From assembly GCA_036250195.1 (NCBI GenBank), contig JAVHZZ010000009.1, positions 41,693,824 to 41,757,823 on the forward strand: a DNA stretch of 64,000 nt, written 5' to 3'. The notes beneath the pieces were generated by a model. That model was not told the origin of the DNA and searched no databases. It worked only from the letters and a program-made list of their open reading frames with translations. This DNA comes from Mixophyes australis. Its lineage: Eukaryota; Chordata; Amphibia; Anura; Limnodynastidae. Below, piece after piece: positions 11,230 to 23,044 of this stretch. The position numbers and the translations under genes were made by a program. The first letter of the stretch is position 1; every line of letters starts with the position of its first letter.

Positions 11230-12240
11230 GAAAAAAAAAAAACAATATGAGGGTGCTTGGAAACCTTAAAACAAAATCTAAAAAGATGGTTAAATTGCAG
11301 CTCTACCAACAGGCTCTGTAACCCGTCTATAACAAAATAGAAAAGAAAAAACAAAAAGAGTGCTAACTTAAAACCAAAAATGAATATTTAATATTAATTA
11401 GAAAAATAAATATCAATGGTGCATTTAGGCAGGAATAACCTGGAGGAATAGGAAGACCATTGATCACATTTTGAATATAAAAGCTGACTTGACTGATTGG
11501 TCGAATACTCACTTTATTTGGTGGGACATTATACCGAGGAGATTTTGAAGAGGCACTAGTGGTGGTGTTGTCATGGATGCAGCTTGAAGGAAACTTATTG
11601 CAGCGACTGGGAAGTTTTTGCTGGGGGGAGATGGTCATTTGGTGAGGTATCCATTGATTTAGTTTAAGTGGGCTCATTTATATAGACCTGAGGATTGCAT
11701 TTCACAGATGAAGGTTTGTTTTGTTTATACTGGTGGCGAGCAGGTTGTTAAGAGGTTGAGAAAGGTGACAGTGAGTAATCTTGCTTTGGAGGGAAAGCAT
11801 GGCAGCCATCATCCATGCTTTCGCGCAGGAGTTGATTGTGGAAAATTCTCTTTCAATGTGCAGTTGTAGTTGTGATACCACTCTTGCTGGTGGTAATGGG
11901 TCCCACCCTTGCTTGGGATGCTGTACTAGCCAGGGAGAGTGGGTTCTTCACATTCTGTTAGTGTCAATGGTGTTTGGTTGCAATCAATGTTTTGTTTGTT
12001 GTTTTGGATGGTGGTGATGGTTTGCTCATACAATTTTGGCTACAATTTAAGATAATTAACACTGTGACATCTTTTGCCAAATATGTCCTGGTTTTCATTT
12101 TATTATAAGATTTAAGGTAACTAGTTGTTTAAATAATTGTTCTACAGATCTGCATATCATGTACAGGCTAATAGAGTCATGAAAGGGCATACTGGAACTT
12201 GTAATGAACAGCTGTCTACATTATGTCTGATTTTATTTCA
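11230..12240. other. Unassigned region
   Basis: A 104-codon minus-strand frame (11363-11677) rich in Ser, Pro and Ile is not recognised. The surrounding text reads in several minus-strand frames with Cys-, Ser- and Pro-rich pieces and stops, so an old coding relic is possible. I see no motif that names it. Confidence 0.3.
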
Positions 12241-12243
12241 TAC

Positions 12244-13747
12244 AGGTGCCTCAGTTTTTATTATGGAAATTTACATATACTCCAGAATGTCATGAAGAGT
12301 TATCAGATGAATTTCAATTAATTTCAAAGTCCCTCTTTGCCATCAATGAACTTTATCCCAAAAACAACATTTCCACTGCATTTCAACCCTGCCACAAAAG
12401 GATCAGCTGACATCAGGTCAGTGATTCTCTCATTAACACAAGTGAGAGTGTTGATGAAGACAAGGCTGGAGATCACTCTGTCATGTTGATTGAATTTGAA
12501 TAACAGACTGGAGGCTTTAAAAGGAGGGTGATGTTTGCAATGGTGGTTGTTCTTCTGTTAACCATGGTATTCTGCAAGGAAACACGTGCAGTCATCATTG
12601 GTTTGCACAAAAACAGCTTCACAGGCAAGGATATTGCTGCTAGTAAGATTGCACCTAAATCAACCATTTATCGGATCATCAAGAACTTCAAGGAGAGAGG
12701 TTCAATAGTTATGAGGAAGGCTTCAGGGCGCCCAAGAACCCGCCAGGACCATCTCCTAAAGTTGCTTCAGCTGCGGGATCGGTCCACCACCAGTGCAGAT
12801 CTTGCTCAGGAATGGCAGCAGGCAGGTGTGAGTGCATCTGCACGCACAGTGAGGTGCAGACTTTTGGAGGATGGCCTGGTGTCAAGAAGGCCAGCAAAAA
12901 AAACACTTTTTTCCAGGAAAAACATCTGTGACAGACTGATATTGTGCAAAAGGTACAGAGATTGGACTGCTGGGGACTGGGGTACAGTCATTTTCTCTAA
13001 TGAATCTCCTTTCAGATTGTTTGGGGAATCTGGAAAAACGCTTGTCCAGAAAAGGAAAGGTGAGCACTACTATCAGTACTGTGTCATGCAAACAGTAAAG
13101 CATCCTGAGACCATTCATGTGTGGGGTTGCTCCTCAGCCAAGGGAGTGGGCTCACTCACAATTTTGCCCAAGAACACAGCCACGAATAAAGAAAAGTACC
13201 AAAATATCCTCCAAGAACAACTACTCCCAACCATCCAAGAACAAGTTTGGTGACAAACAATGCCTTTTCCAGCATGATGGAGCACCTTGCCATAAGGCAA
13301 AAGGCATAATTAAGTGGCTCGGGGATCAAAACATTGCAATTTTGAGTCTATGGTCAGGAGACTCCCCAGACCTTAATCCCATTGAGATTGTGGTCAATCC
13401 TCAAGAGGCGGATGGACAAAACAACCCCCCACAAATTCTGACAAACTCCAAGCATTGATTAGGCAAGAATGAGCGGCCATCAGTCAGTATGTGGCACACA
13501 AGTTGATTGATAATATGCCAGGGCGAATTGCAGACATCTTCAAAAAGAAGGGTCAACACTGCAAATATTGACTCTTTGTATAAACTTAATGTAATTGTCA
13601 ATAAAAGCCTTTGACACTTATGACATGGTTGTAATTTTACTTCAGTATACCATAGCAATATCTGACATAAAGGTCTAAAAATACTAAAACAGCAAACTTT
13701 GTGAAAACCAAAACTTGTGTCATTCTCAAAACTTTTGGCCATGGCTG
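12244..13747 (+). mobile_element. Tc1-like element copy B (5' end lost)
   Basis: The right end reads CTTTTGGCCATGGCTG followed by TA (13748-13749), matching the inverted repeat of copy A. Homology with copy A starts near GTGCCTCAGTTTTTATTATG at about 12244, so roughly the first 65 bp, including the left inverted repeat, are missing or unrecognisable. Confidence 0.85.
12528..13458 (+). pseudogene. Tc1-like transposase with one main frameshift
   Basis: A 241-codon frame (12528-13253) carries the paired helix-turn-helix region (GKDIAASKIAPKSTIYRIIK, SGRPRT linker), WQQAG and the start of the DDE domain, then runs out at QEQVW. The protein continues in another frame (to 13458) with GDKQCLFQHDGAPCHKAK, holding the second catalytic Asp, and SPDLNPIE, holding the catalytic Glu. 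The first catalytic Asp of the DD34E triad is replaced: the motif reads FSNES instead of FSDES. The total length of about 340 residues is normal for Tc1. The frameshift near 13250 and the Asn make it inactive. The Asn is shared with copy A. Confidence 0.9.
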
Positions 13748-13816
13748 TACAGTTTCTGGGCTATTAAATACTGGACTATGGGGGCTTGTAAGGGTCAGTT
13801 TCTGATTAGCTATAGA

Positions 13817-13862
13817 ATAACCCAATGTGTTTCGTCAGTATGCCAACTTCATCAGCGGATAT
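13817..13862 (-). ncRNA. Hammerhead ribozyme-like motif
   Basis: On the minus strand the order is CTGATGA (13855-13849), stem II GTT..GAC with a GGCATACT loop region, GAAAC (13833-13829), ACATTGG, then GTTA. This contains the complete invariant hammerhead core CUGAUGA...GAAA with a minimal stem III, as in Penelope-like elements. Possible stem I pairing exists between GAATA upstream and TATTC downstream. Stem II is short (about 3 bp with a G-U pair), so activity is uncertain. It sits just outside the right end of Tc1 copy B. Confidence 0.55.
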
Positions 13863-14120
13863 TCAATGGTATGTCTTTAAATATGTTTTGGTCTTACTAA
13901 TTATATGCTAATACATTAATTTGCATAATTCACATGCCGTATTTTGAGCCATACATTATATGCTCAGATACATTATGAACCAGGCATCATATTTTGAATT
14001 TTTAATTTGCATCAATAAAAGAGCAAAAAGAGCATTTGCTCTGAACCCACCTGGAAATGAACCCCACAGTTATACTTCTTAGCAATATAACCTGAAAAAG
14101 AAGAGCCCTAAAAGCCTTTC

Positions 14121-14727
14121 TGTAACGGACTTACCTGATCCCCGCCGCTCCGTCCAGAAGCCGCACTTCCGCATCCAGGACCACGTGACGGCACCCGGAG
14201 GTGGTCACATGACCACAACCCAGAGGTGGGGATTTTGAATCCCCTTCAGCATAAAAACCTCACTCTGACACTCGCTGAGTGTCAGAGCAACACTTACCTG
14301 TTCCTGGCTCCTGTTCTTCGTGGATTGCAGTGTCTTACAGTTTCCAGTGTCTTCCTGTGTGCTGATCTCTGCCTGTTTGACTTCCCTGGCTCTCCTATCC
14401 CTGTGTACCGACCCGGCTTGCTGACCATTCTCCTATTCTTGTGACCCGTGTACCGAACCTGGCTTGTTGACTCCGAGTTGCCTTCTGATTCTGCCTGACT
14501 CCATTCCTGTGTACCGAACCGGCTTGTTGACTCCGCTACCTCCGCTTCACACCGCTGTACTACATCTTGGGGCGAACCTGGGGACCGCGACCTGTGACTC
14601 CTGGCAGCGAAGCCCACCCCGCCTTGCGGCGGTTCTTGGTGAACATCGGGGAGATCGTTAGACTCCGCACCTCAGGTAAGCCAGCGCTAATCAAGATTAG
14701 TAATAGAAGTATCCAGAATCTGTTACA
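14121..14727 (+). mobile_element. Solo LTR, gypsy-like (607 bp)
   Basis: It begins TGTAACGGACTTACC and ends AATCTGTTACA, with a perfect 5-bp TSD CTTTC (14116-14120 and 14728-14732). A TATA-like CATAAAAACC lies near 14249. Three imprecise repeats of GTGTACCGAACCGGCTTG occur at about 14401, 14450 and 14511. The 3' part holds the block CCGCGACCTG, TTGGTGAACA and GTTAGACTCCGCACCT, shared with the LTRs at 15394 and 61978. No internal retroelement sequence adjoins it, so it is a solo LTR. Confidence 0.88.
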
Positions 14728-14884
14728 CTTTCAGGGTACCCTGTTAGTCTAGAAAGAGGAGAGTCCTTTCTTTGAAAATTACTCTTTGGTTTAAGTTAAC
14801 TTGGGTCAACGAATTATGAAGAAACTTTAGGTTTAAAGTTTCCAATGTCCATTTTTTTTTAATATTGGTACCACATATGATTTC

Positions 14885-15393
14885 TGGCGCTGACCCTGTT
14901 ATGTGTGTAACTGAGACTTTTGCATTTTTATCTACAGTAGAAATAGCAGATCTGTTGCTGGCTATAGCAGTGTGCTGGGGGTATTTGTGTCTGTTTTTTC
15001 CTTTTAGGATAACCCCACCCTTTCATGCACCTGTTATAGCCTATAAATTGATTTGAGCAACTACCAGTTCTTTATTTGTCTGAGAGGCATGTTGGTGTCA
15101 GTAGCAGAGGGGGAGTACTGACATTGGATTGCTATTTGGAGGTTTCTGGGGTACCTCTTTGGTAAGTTAGCTCTCAATTTAAAAGCACATATGTATGGCC
15201 CAAACATATGGGACTCTCATTGTTTAGAGTAGGACCACCCTATTAGCAAAAGCACCTTGGCGTGGTGGGTGGCTTCAACATACATTTGCAAATGTGTGCA
15301 ACTGAGACTTTTGCATTTTTATCTACAGTAGAAAAAGCAGATCTGTTGCTGGCTATAGCAGTGTGCTGGGGTATTTGTCGCTGACCCTGTTAT
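14885..15393 (+). repeat. Dispersed direct repeat, ~110-bp unit
   Basis: CGCTGACCCTGTTAT, ACTGAGACTTTTGCATTTTT, ATCTACAGTAGAAA and GCAGATCTGTTGCTGGCTAT occur at 14888-14990 and again at 15298-15377. A further CGCTGACCCTGTTAT begins at 15379 and is cut by the LTR at 15394. The two main copies are about 400 bp apart. Confidence 0.85.
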
Positions 15394-16059
15394 TGTCAGG
15401 CGTCGTCCTGCTGTCTCTTCAGGACGGCCGTCCACTTCTCTTCCTAGCGGGTCTGGTTGCCAGGCAACTAGACACAGAAGTTCCGGGCGCCTGGCACAGC
15501 TGTATGCCCATGCTCGTTCCATTGCTAGGCAATGGGACGCTACTCAAGACTTGCGGCGGCAGCTGAGAACAGCGCCGCCGCCCCCTGCTATCCCATTGGC
15601 TCCTCAGCCTTTATAAGGAGCTTTCTGTGTGCACACCTGTGCCAGAGTATCAGGTGTAACCTGCCTCCAGCGTTTCCTGTGTTTCCAGTTGCTAGCCTTG
15701 TTCCTGACTTCTCTTGTTTGCCTGTGACCCTTCTGACCCAGAACCGTTTTGACCACCCCTTTGGATCTCCCTATTGTACTGCGCTTCCAGACGTTACTGA
15801 CCCAGCTTGTCTCACCATGCCTCCGGATATTCCTTGTGTACTTTTATTTACCAGCACTGTTACCGATCCGGCCAGTCTGACACTCTCCTCTTGTATCTCA
15901 CTATTTGACTCGTGGAAGGACCGCGACCTGCGTATTCCTGCAGTGGAGTCCATACCTCCTTGCGGGAGTCCCTGGTGAATACCAGGAGCACGTTGGATTC
16001 CGCACCTTCCTCTGAGTACTGCCAACAATAGCAGGTACGCAATGTTATAAGTCGTGACA
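15394..16059 (+). mobile_element. Solo LTR, gypsy-like (666 bp)
   Basis: It starts TGTCAGGCGTCG and ends AAGTCGTGACA, with a perfect TSD GTTAT (15389-15393 and 16060-16064). TTATAAGG at 15611-15618 is a good TATA box after a CCCATTGGCT CCAAT-type site. The 3' block GGACCGCGACCTG, CCCTGGTGAATACC and GTTGGATTCCGCACCT is shared with neighbouring LTRs. Short frames inside are chance frames. Confidence 0.9.
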
Positions 16060-16069
16060 GTTATGAAGG

Positions 16070-17330
16070 AATCCATAAACATAAGTAGAATGATCCTTTG
16101 TAGGCATATGTATGAGTGACACCACTAAATAACATATGAGTCAGCATAACACCTCTGGAGCTTATCTGAGCAGTAGCAGGAGTATTTAAATACCAGTTCC
16201 TGTCCCTTTTTTCGGTAAGGGAACCTTACGTTCAAGACAAATGACCCTATTTCCTTTTGACTGAATTTGGTGCCAGAGTTAATGGCTAAAATTTAATTTT
16301 AATTTGCCAGAAGCAACCTGTCTTCCCTGGGGGAAAGCAGTGATAGTTTGAAGAGTTGTAGATGCTGTCAAGATAAAAGAGGTGAGCTCAAGATGCAACC
16401 AAGCCAAGTGCTATATGCTTGAGTTTGGTATGTAAGTTGAATTTGTTCAACTGAGATTACTGAATGTGACAGAGAGCACAGTGTGAGATGCCCTGAAGCA
16501 GTGAGTGAGCAGGGCTTATTGAGAGAACCTGACTGCAAAGGCAGTAGAGTGAGAGATAGACTTGCAGTCCAAATCAGTTGGAGTGTCAGCTCCGGGTGTT
16601 ATTCATATAATAACTAAAGAGATCCTTGCTGCTCAGCTCTACAGGAACTTTTTTCTTTTTTTTACCTAAATCAGATGGTACTTAATTTTATGCATTGTAT
16701 CTATTACTAATAGAACAATCTACCAAATTTCATGTATTAAAATAATGTAATTCATATAAAATGACTCTTATGTAAATCAATTTTTCTGCATTCACTGTTA
16801 CACAGATCACGTAACTAATACCAATAAATAATTAAAATAATGGACCTGAAAATGAGAATGTTAAAGAATAAGCAGCAGTAAAATTTTGCTTAAAGGCATA
16901 ACTTTAGTTCCTGAATTTCCTCAGATTCACAAAAGAAAGGGTATTTTTTTCATAGCTAATTTTGTGGGCAGCAAGGATATACCTGTCGGTAGTTGTAGGC
17001 TGCTAGAGGGTAAGTGTAAATACACGCTGATGATTATGATGGCTTTCACCATTTGAAAGTCTTTTGTAATCAGATGATTGTGGATTTACTCATGCAGCTG
17101 ATAGCATTTCTTTAATTACTTGTGGCTATATTAGATGATTTTTGTTTATGTCACTGTTTGCTATTTGTGGTCAGCAGTGGAGTTCGATAGATGTATATAA
17201 TTTTGATTTCATAAAAAAAATAGCAAATATTTGTCACACTAGCAAAATGAATGTCAGCAAATGTTTATACTTAGTATATTTACATTACATACCTCCTACA
17301 TGACAGTCCCGGCAGCAGGACATTAGGCAT
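16070..17330. other. No gene recognised
   Basis: AT-rich single-copy-looking DNA. No frame longer than about 60 codons is present and no repeat ends are seen. Confidence 0.6.
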
Positions 17331-17336
17331 GGTCAT

Positions 17337-17423
17337 GGTGTTAATTTAAGGATGTGCCAGCTTGACAATGTACAAGCCTTTGTAAAGCACATTTTCGAGC
17401 CAGTGCCATCTTAAATTAACACC
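17337..17423. repeat. Imperfect palindrome
   Basis: GGTGTTAATTTAAGGATG and CATCTTAAATTAACACC are inverted copies about 50 bp apart, giving a likely MITE remnant or foldback. Confidence 0.65.
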
Positions 17424-17736
17424 TTAACAGTGGCTCATGAAAGAGACGTAATTCTAGGCGCCCGGCATGTTCATTCATCGGAATCCTTTGAAGTATGTAT
17501 TACAAGCAGTCGCTGTCAAGAGTCTGTCGGGGAACACACCATCGGTGTGATTGTGTCTAGGTATGCAGTGTCTGGTTTGTCTGCTTCGACATGGACTACC
17601 AACGTTTTTTGTAATAACATACCTACTTTTTTATTTTTAAACATTTAGCTATCATTAAGCACTACTTAATAATGACAGCATTATTTATTTAATTATATTT
17701 GATAAAAAGTTGGTTCTCCTTTTTCTAATATATAGT

Positions 17737-18860
17737 TGTGACAGGATGGACCGTCTATGCCACCCTGTCTGTTGTTGCTGGGAACCGGCTGGGCTTACTT
17801 TGCCACCATTCCCTTTCGTTAACACGAATACGCCCCTCCTGCCCCTCCTGCAGCAGGCCCCTCCTGCCGCAGGAGGGGCCTGCTGCCACCACTGAGCTCC
17901 TTCTATGGCACTCAGAACCACGTTCCTTCTGGATCACTGACGCTGCTAGCGTGTCTCATTGCTGGTGTATCTGGGCTCGTCCTCCTCACCTCTTAATATG
18001 GATCAGGGATGCTGTGAATGGATCCCCCTGACCTATCACATGGACCAGGGCTGCTGGGTAGCAGACAGAGCAGTGGTACTGGAAACGCTTGGGTCCAAAA
18101 CCTCAGAGACAGCCGGAGAATGGATTAGGTTTAGGGTCTAATCTGTAGATCACAGGCAAACAGCAATATTGAAGATGGTTTAAAGCAGGTCTTTGAAGCA
18201 AGATGGTTTATTTGCTCACACACACTGGTGGAAGATACCAGTGTGATCAGGTCAGATGACAAATCAGAACAAGAATGATACATGCTCACAGAGCTCATCT
18301 TTTATACAGTTCAGAAAAGTCTATTTTTAGAATCAGGATATACTCTTTTTACACAAACATTGATTTACATACATTACAAAATCACTAGTATTTATACTTA
18401 GCTATGAAATTCTTAAAAACCTTGCTGTGATTTCCTGCATCTATGAGATGCAGGAAATGTAGCAGCACGTTTTAAATTAAACCTTCCTGTCTCCAAGTTA
18501 AACCTCACACGTCAAAATATCTAATTAACATGTGGCCTTTCATCAGACCGTTCGGAATTCATATTCACACAGAACAACAAAAAGACATACAACAAGCCTG
18601 TTTCCCAAACCACAATACACCAAAGGCTTGGTAAACACAGGCTCATTGTATAAGATATATGCATCAGAAATAGACATATCCTATAGCAAGGTTAGACATG
18701 AGACAAATTTCTTCCCTGGTCTCAGAAATAACGATTACCTATCCCACAATATAAACAATATAAAAAAATAAGTGCAAATGCAATTACATAAATAAATGCC
18801 CTGCGCTATTTGCTTTAAATATATTTTTACCAAAAGTTATTTAATAGTGATCCAGTCACA
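17737..18860 (+). mobile_element. Solo LTR (1,124 bp)
   Basis: It starts TGTGACAGGATGG and ends TGATCCAGTCACA, with a perfect TSD ATAGT (17732-17736 and 18861-18865). A CTCCTGC-rich perfect foldback lies at about 17835-17885. The family looks different from the LTRs at 14121 and 15394. Orientation is assigned only from TG...CA symmetry and is weak. Confidence 0.82.
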
Positions 18861-18869
18861 ATAGTATAT

Positions 18870-19550
18870 AAATCACATTGCTTCTCAACTGACACTTTAT
18901 GCTGTCAGCTCGGCCAGCAGTAGCAGTATCAACAATGGCTCAGGGAGCATGTCTACAGGTCATATGTAAGCCTCTTTGGGATGCTAGATAAAGAGGTGAT
19001 ACATAGATTCTGGCTCTCACCTCATGTCACCATGTAATCTCTGCAGATTGTGCAGACAGACCTAGAGCCTACAAATGGCATTGACAGAGCAATATCACCG
19101 AAGACTACATTGTTGGCTGAGTTACATTACAGTGCATTTGAATAACTCCAGACAATAGCTGTTGTAGCAAAAATGTTACAGACTGCTTTTAGTAGAGCAA
19201 TCAAATAGGTACTACCGGCATGCCAGTCATTCATCAAACAGTTTATTCTTTTGCTATTGGATAAGGAATCCCTTTTGTCAATTAAAGCAATGGTTGGTAC
19301 TCATGTTACCTTGGCACCACTGGGAGAAAATTAATCAATTTTTCAGAATCAGAAACGTTTTCATTGTATCCATGTCCAGGCTATAGTTGTAATGCATCTC
19401 TCTTAGCGTAAGATACATGCAACACTAATTAGTATTCAAAAGTGTACATTTTAGAAAGATACACATAAAGTGAATCCTACTTTACAATTGTATGATAGGC
19501 TTTAAGCATATCACATGCAATGGCCGTCAGTCAGATAATTTTTTTTTTTT
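18870..19550. other. No gene recognised
   Basis: No coding or repeat structure was identified apart from a poly-T/poly-A junction at about 19540-19560. Confidence 0.5.
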
Positions 19551-19559
19551 TTTAAAAAA

Positions 19560-19930
19560 AGTGCCTCCCCCCACACAAAAAAACCCCTTAACTAGTCATT
19601 ATGCTGCCAGGCTAGGCTTACAAAATCAAGGGGACAAAAAGCGTGACAAAAAGTGTGACTTCCCCTTGAATTTGCTACTACCAGCACTAGGCTTTGTCAG
19701 CCTGGACTGGTGGCACCATAAAAGGGAAATCCATAGTGTGGGGTCTCCCTGCCATTGTGCCAAACCAGCTATAGTCCGGTCAGAATGGGGCTGGATTCCG
19801 TGTGGATCGGGCCAGCAAAAAACATTTAGACTCCCCTACCGTAAGTAAAAGGATAATGGCTATTCCCACACGCTTTGTGTTGTGGGTGTGGTCTAATGTA
19901 CCAAAATTAATAAATAAATAATAAATTAAA
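19560..19930. repeat. Dispersed repeat related to 2280-2600
   Basis: It shares ACCAGCACTAGG, a TGGTGGCACCATA / TGGTTGGCACTATA block and a GGGGTCTCCCTGCC-like block with the Penelope-like stretch near 2280-2600. It ends in an ATTAATAAATAAATAATAAA tract. The 118-codon plus frame here is a chance frame. Confidence 0.45.
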
Positions 19931-20566
19931 TACATTTACCATGGTGCACTACAGAACCCAGCATGGCCAGGCTGTTCCATGACTCTTAGAGGAGTATCTG
20001 TAGCTACTTTCCCCTTAACATAGTATGTAAGGAGTATTAATATGCTCTTACTGTACTATGGCTGCAGGCCCCTTACCCCCCCCATACCATCACTCTCAGC
20101 ATATAAAGACACAAGTGGGAGATCTTAGTCTAAAAGAAGATTATGATGTAAGTTTGGCTCCAGTGCAGGCGCAATTTAAAAAAGCACTTTTTTGTGATTA
20201 CGTGTCGGAATTACCTCTGGCTATATATGAATCTGGTGAGTGCATGTTTCCTTCTCTCCAGCAGGCTCAGCAGTTGTACATACACTCATTTCTGCGTTTC
20301 CCCAGGGTATGGCAGCTGACTCAGCATTTTCCACACCTACCTCCTCCTCTGCTACTCTTCTGCACTTCACCCTCTTTTTCTTTTTTTTTTGGCTTCAAGA
20401 GCTAGGATTTTGGCATGCTTTGACATCACCACATGTGTCCAGTCAGCTTGGGCATTCTGGAAACTGTTGCTTAATGCACCAGAGGTTGCATTGGACATTT
20501 CCCTACACTGCTTTCCATTGCAGGTGAATCAGGGTTACTTTATAGTAATGTAGTGTAATACTAGTT

Positions 20567-20840
20567 CATACTTGCCTACCTTTGGCAAGTTGTATCCGGG
20601 AGAGGGACATGTCTAGAGAGCGGGAGGGGGCGGGGCACGGTGAATCGTATCATTTTGGCACCGTCCTCCACGTCAAATTTGCCATTTTGTTGCTAGGGGC
20701 GGGGCCAAAATGGCGCGAATCGCGGCATTTTAGCCTCGCAATTGCGGGATGCGTGAGATTTGCCAGCTCTCCCGGGAGTCTGTGAGACCAACCCGAATTT
20801 CGGGAGTCTCCCGCACATTCCAGGAGAGTTGGCAAGTATG
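20567..20840 (+). mobile_element. hAT MITE, CATACTTGCC family (274 bp)
   Basis: The ends CATACTTGCC and GGCAAGTATG are perfect 10-bp inverted repeats, and TACTAGTT is a perfect 8-bp TSD (20559-20566 and 20841-20848). The interior is GC-rich with CCGGGAG and GGGGCGGGGCCAAAATG blocks. The same family occurs at 27686 and in a compound form at 22315. Confidence 0.93.
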
Positions 20841-21049
20841 TACTAGTTGTAGTGCAGATATTCTCAAAGAGCTCTAGTTCATCACTGTTTCTGTTAAGCA
20901 GCACCCCCAAATGTGTTATTCTATAGTCTTGAGAATTACTACATCTGGGAAGGTAAACTGTGAAAGGATATCTGATAGAAGATTTTCTTACTAGTATACT
21001 TATTTCTGCACAAAAAAAACCCAGGAGAGGTAAAACATCTTCAGCCAAA

Positions 21050-22200
21050 TAATATGATCGTGTTTCAATCTCATTTGACCCAATTTATGGTCAGTTACAG
21101 ATGAATATAACTTCATGTTCAAAGTTAGCTGATTAATATTTTCTTATCCCATTAGCTCCACTATTGACCATTATACTTCTGATTTCATCAGCCAGAAAAA
21201 GAGCTGCAAACACATTTAACTCTATTTCAGAGAGAACAGAAATCTGCCTCTTTTCAGACAAGTTTGGACATGTTCAGGCATGTTGCTTAAAGCTAAACAT
21301 GGACTTTCCCCTCATCTTTATGTTTTATTAGCAGGTTACCAATATACAAAGTGAATTTCTAAACAGACCCTTTTTTAGCAAGCATTTGGACTCTTAGAAA
21401 TATACAAAGTTTTCAGCTTAAAGGGGAATGCAATGTTTTTTTTATTATTAAAAGCAGCATTGTCGTGTTAGCCCAAAACTTCTCCCATTTATTTCTTCTA
21501 GTCTTAATCCTTTTGACTGGAAGTTTTATGACTCTGACGCCCACCTTGGAATAATCTGTGCTATCTAGTGACATATCTTAATGTTAGCTATAAAAAACCT
21601 GGGATGTTTAAGACAATAACAAAAATATTCCTTGTCATGTCACTGTAATAGACTGCTCCATCTGTATGTGTACTCAATTGGTTAAGCTTCAAGACAAAGA
21701 ATGTTTCTCTTTCATGATGCAGTGTTGCTTGTTTGCTATTTTTTGATAGTATTACATACTGTATCTTCACATAATAGATATATTTTATTACTAGATATTG
21801 GACCAACCATGTATTGGCATGTAGGTGCCATTTCTTTTGATCTGCCCTAAGCTTATTGTACATCCAAAGATGTCCCTAAGAAAATTTAAACATTGCCTTT
21901 TTGCTGTGCTTCAAAGTACATGTTATTACACTTACACATCAACAGTTTTGTGAGCAGTTCAGAATTAGTTTTGAATAATGGTTCCTTACTCCTTGCATGA
22001 TACATAGGCTTTATGACCAGACAAAGGAAATCATTTATTTGCTGCACTTAGATAATCAGTTTTGAAAATCATAAGAAAATAATATCTGTAGGGTATTTAT
22101 TTGGCCTTATGGTCCCTCATCTCCCATGAAGTATTTTATAGCACATATCATACACATTACAGCAGTCCCAGCTCTGCTGTGACACAAATAATAGGAGTCA
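21050..22200. other. No gene recognised
   Basis: AT-rich sequence with only short, unrecognised frames. Confidence 0.55.
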
Positions 22201-22314
22201 CATGACTCCTAGCTGGGCATGTGCACAATGCATGCCTGAATCTCAAGATACGGAAGATGCACAAACATCTCCCTCATCGGAGATGGTTTACACATTGGAA
22301 TCACTAGTTGCAGG

Positions 22315-22909
22315 CATACTTGCTTACTCTACCAGAATTGCTGGTAGGTTCCAGAATTTTGGGGAGTCCTCCCAGATTCCTGGAAGAGGAGGCATCCTCC
22401 CGGGTCGCGGTTGTAGCCAAGCTTAATTACTCAATTTGCATCCATCAAACCCAGCCCCTGGTATGCAATGCCAGTGAATTTCATAATTTCAAATAGTGGG
22501 CGAGGCATGGTGACGTAATGGCATCACCATGCCCCCTCATGCACTTGTCACGTGACCTCCCCTGTTGGAGGTTTTAACAGTGGGCAAGTGTAGTTGCAGG
22601 TCATGCTGTGTTAGCATGTCCAACTCACAGGGAATTCGGGTCAGTCTCCCGGGCAAGCTAGCATTTCTCCCGCAACCCAATCTCACACCGAGAATTGCGT
22701 CCTTTGACGTGATTCTCGGTGGATCACGCCATTATGGAGGGCGGGAGGGGGCGGGACGAGGCCAATCGCGTCATTTTGGCCCCGCCCCTGCGACACAAAT
22801 TACGGTTTTCGCGGGGGACGGGGCCAAAATGATGCGATTGGCCTCGTCACGCCCCCTCCTGCCCTCCAGTCACGCTCCCTCTACTTGTTTCCGGGAGTTG
22901 GTAAGTATG
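22315..22909 (+). mobile_element. Compound CATACTTGCC-family MITE
   Basis: It starts CATACTTGCTTACTCT and ends GAGTTGGTAAGTATG, but is about 595 bp, twice the size of its relatives. An inner CCGGGCAAGCTAGCATTTCT near 22650 and a long inverted GCGGGAGGGGGCGGGACGAG / CGTCACGCCCCCTCCTGCCC pair (about 22741 and 22845) suggest two copies fused or nested. No clear TSD is seen. Confidence 0.6.
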
Positions 22910-23044
22910 CTTTAGGTACACATATACTCTCCCCACCAACGTCATAGCTCCTAAGACCATTCAAAATCACTAAACCTCGACTGTTTGCATCCACCAATGC
23001 AAATGTGTCCCTTTGGAGAGGGCATAAGCACTGCCCCCTTCATC

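Noticed and set aside
15532..15978. 148-codon plus frame
   Set aside because: It lies wholly within a solo LTR with a perfect TSD; composition follows the pyrimidine-rich LTR.
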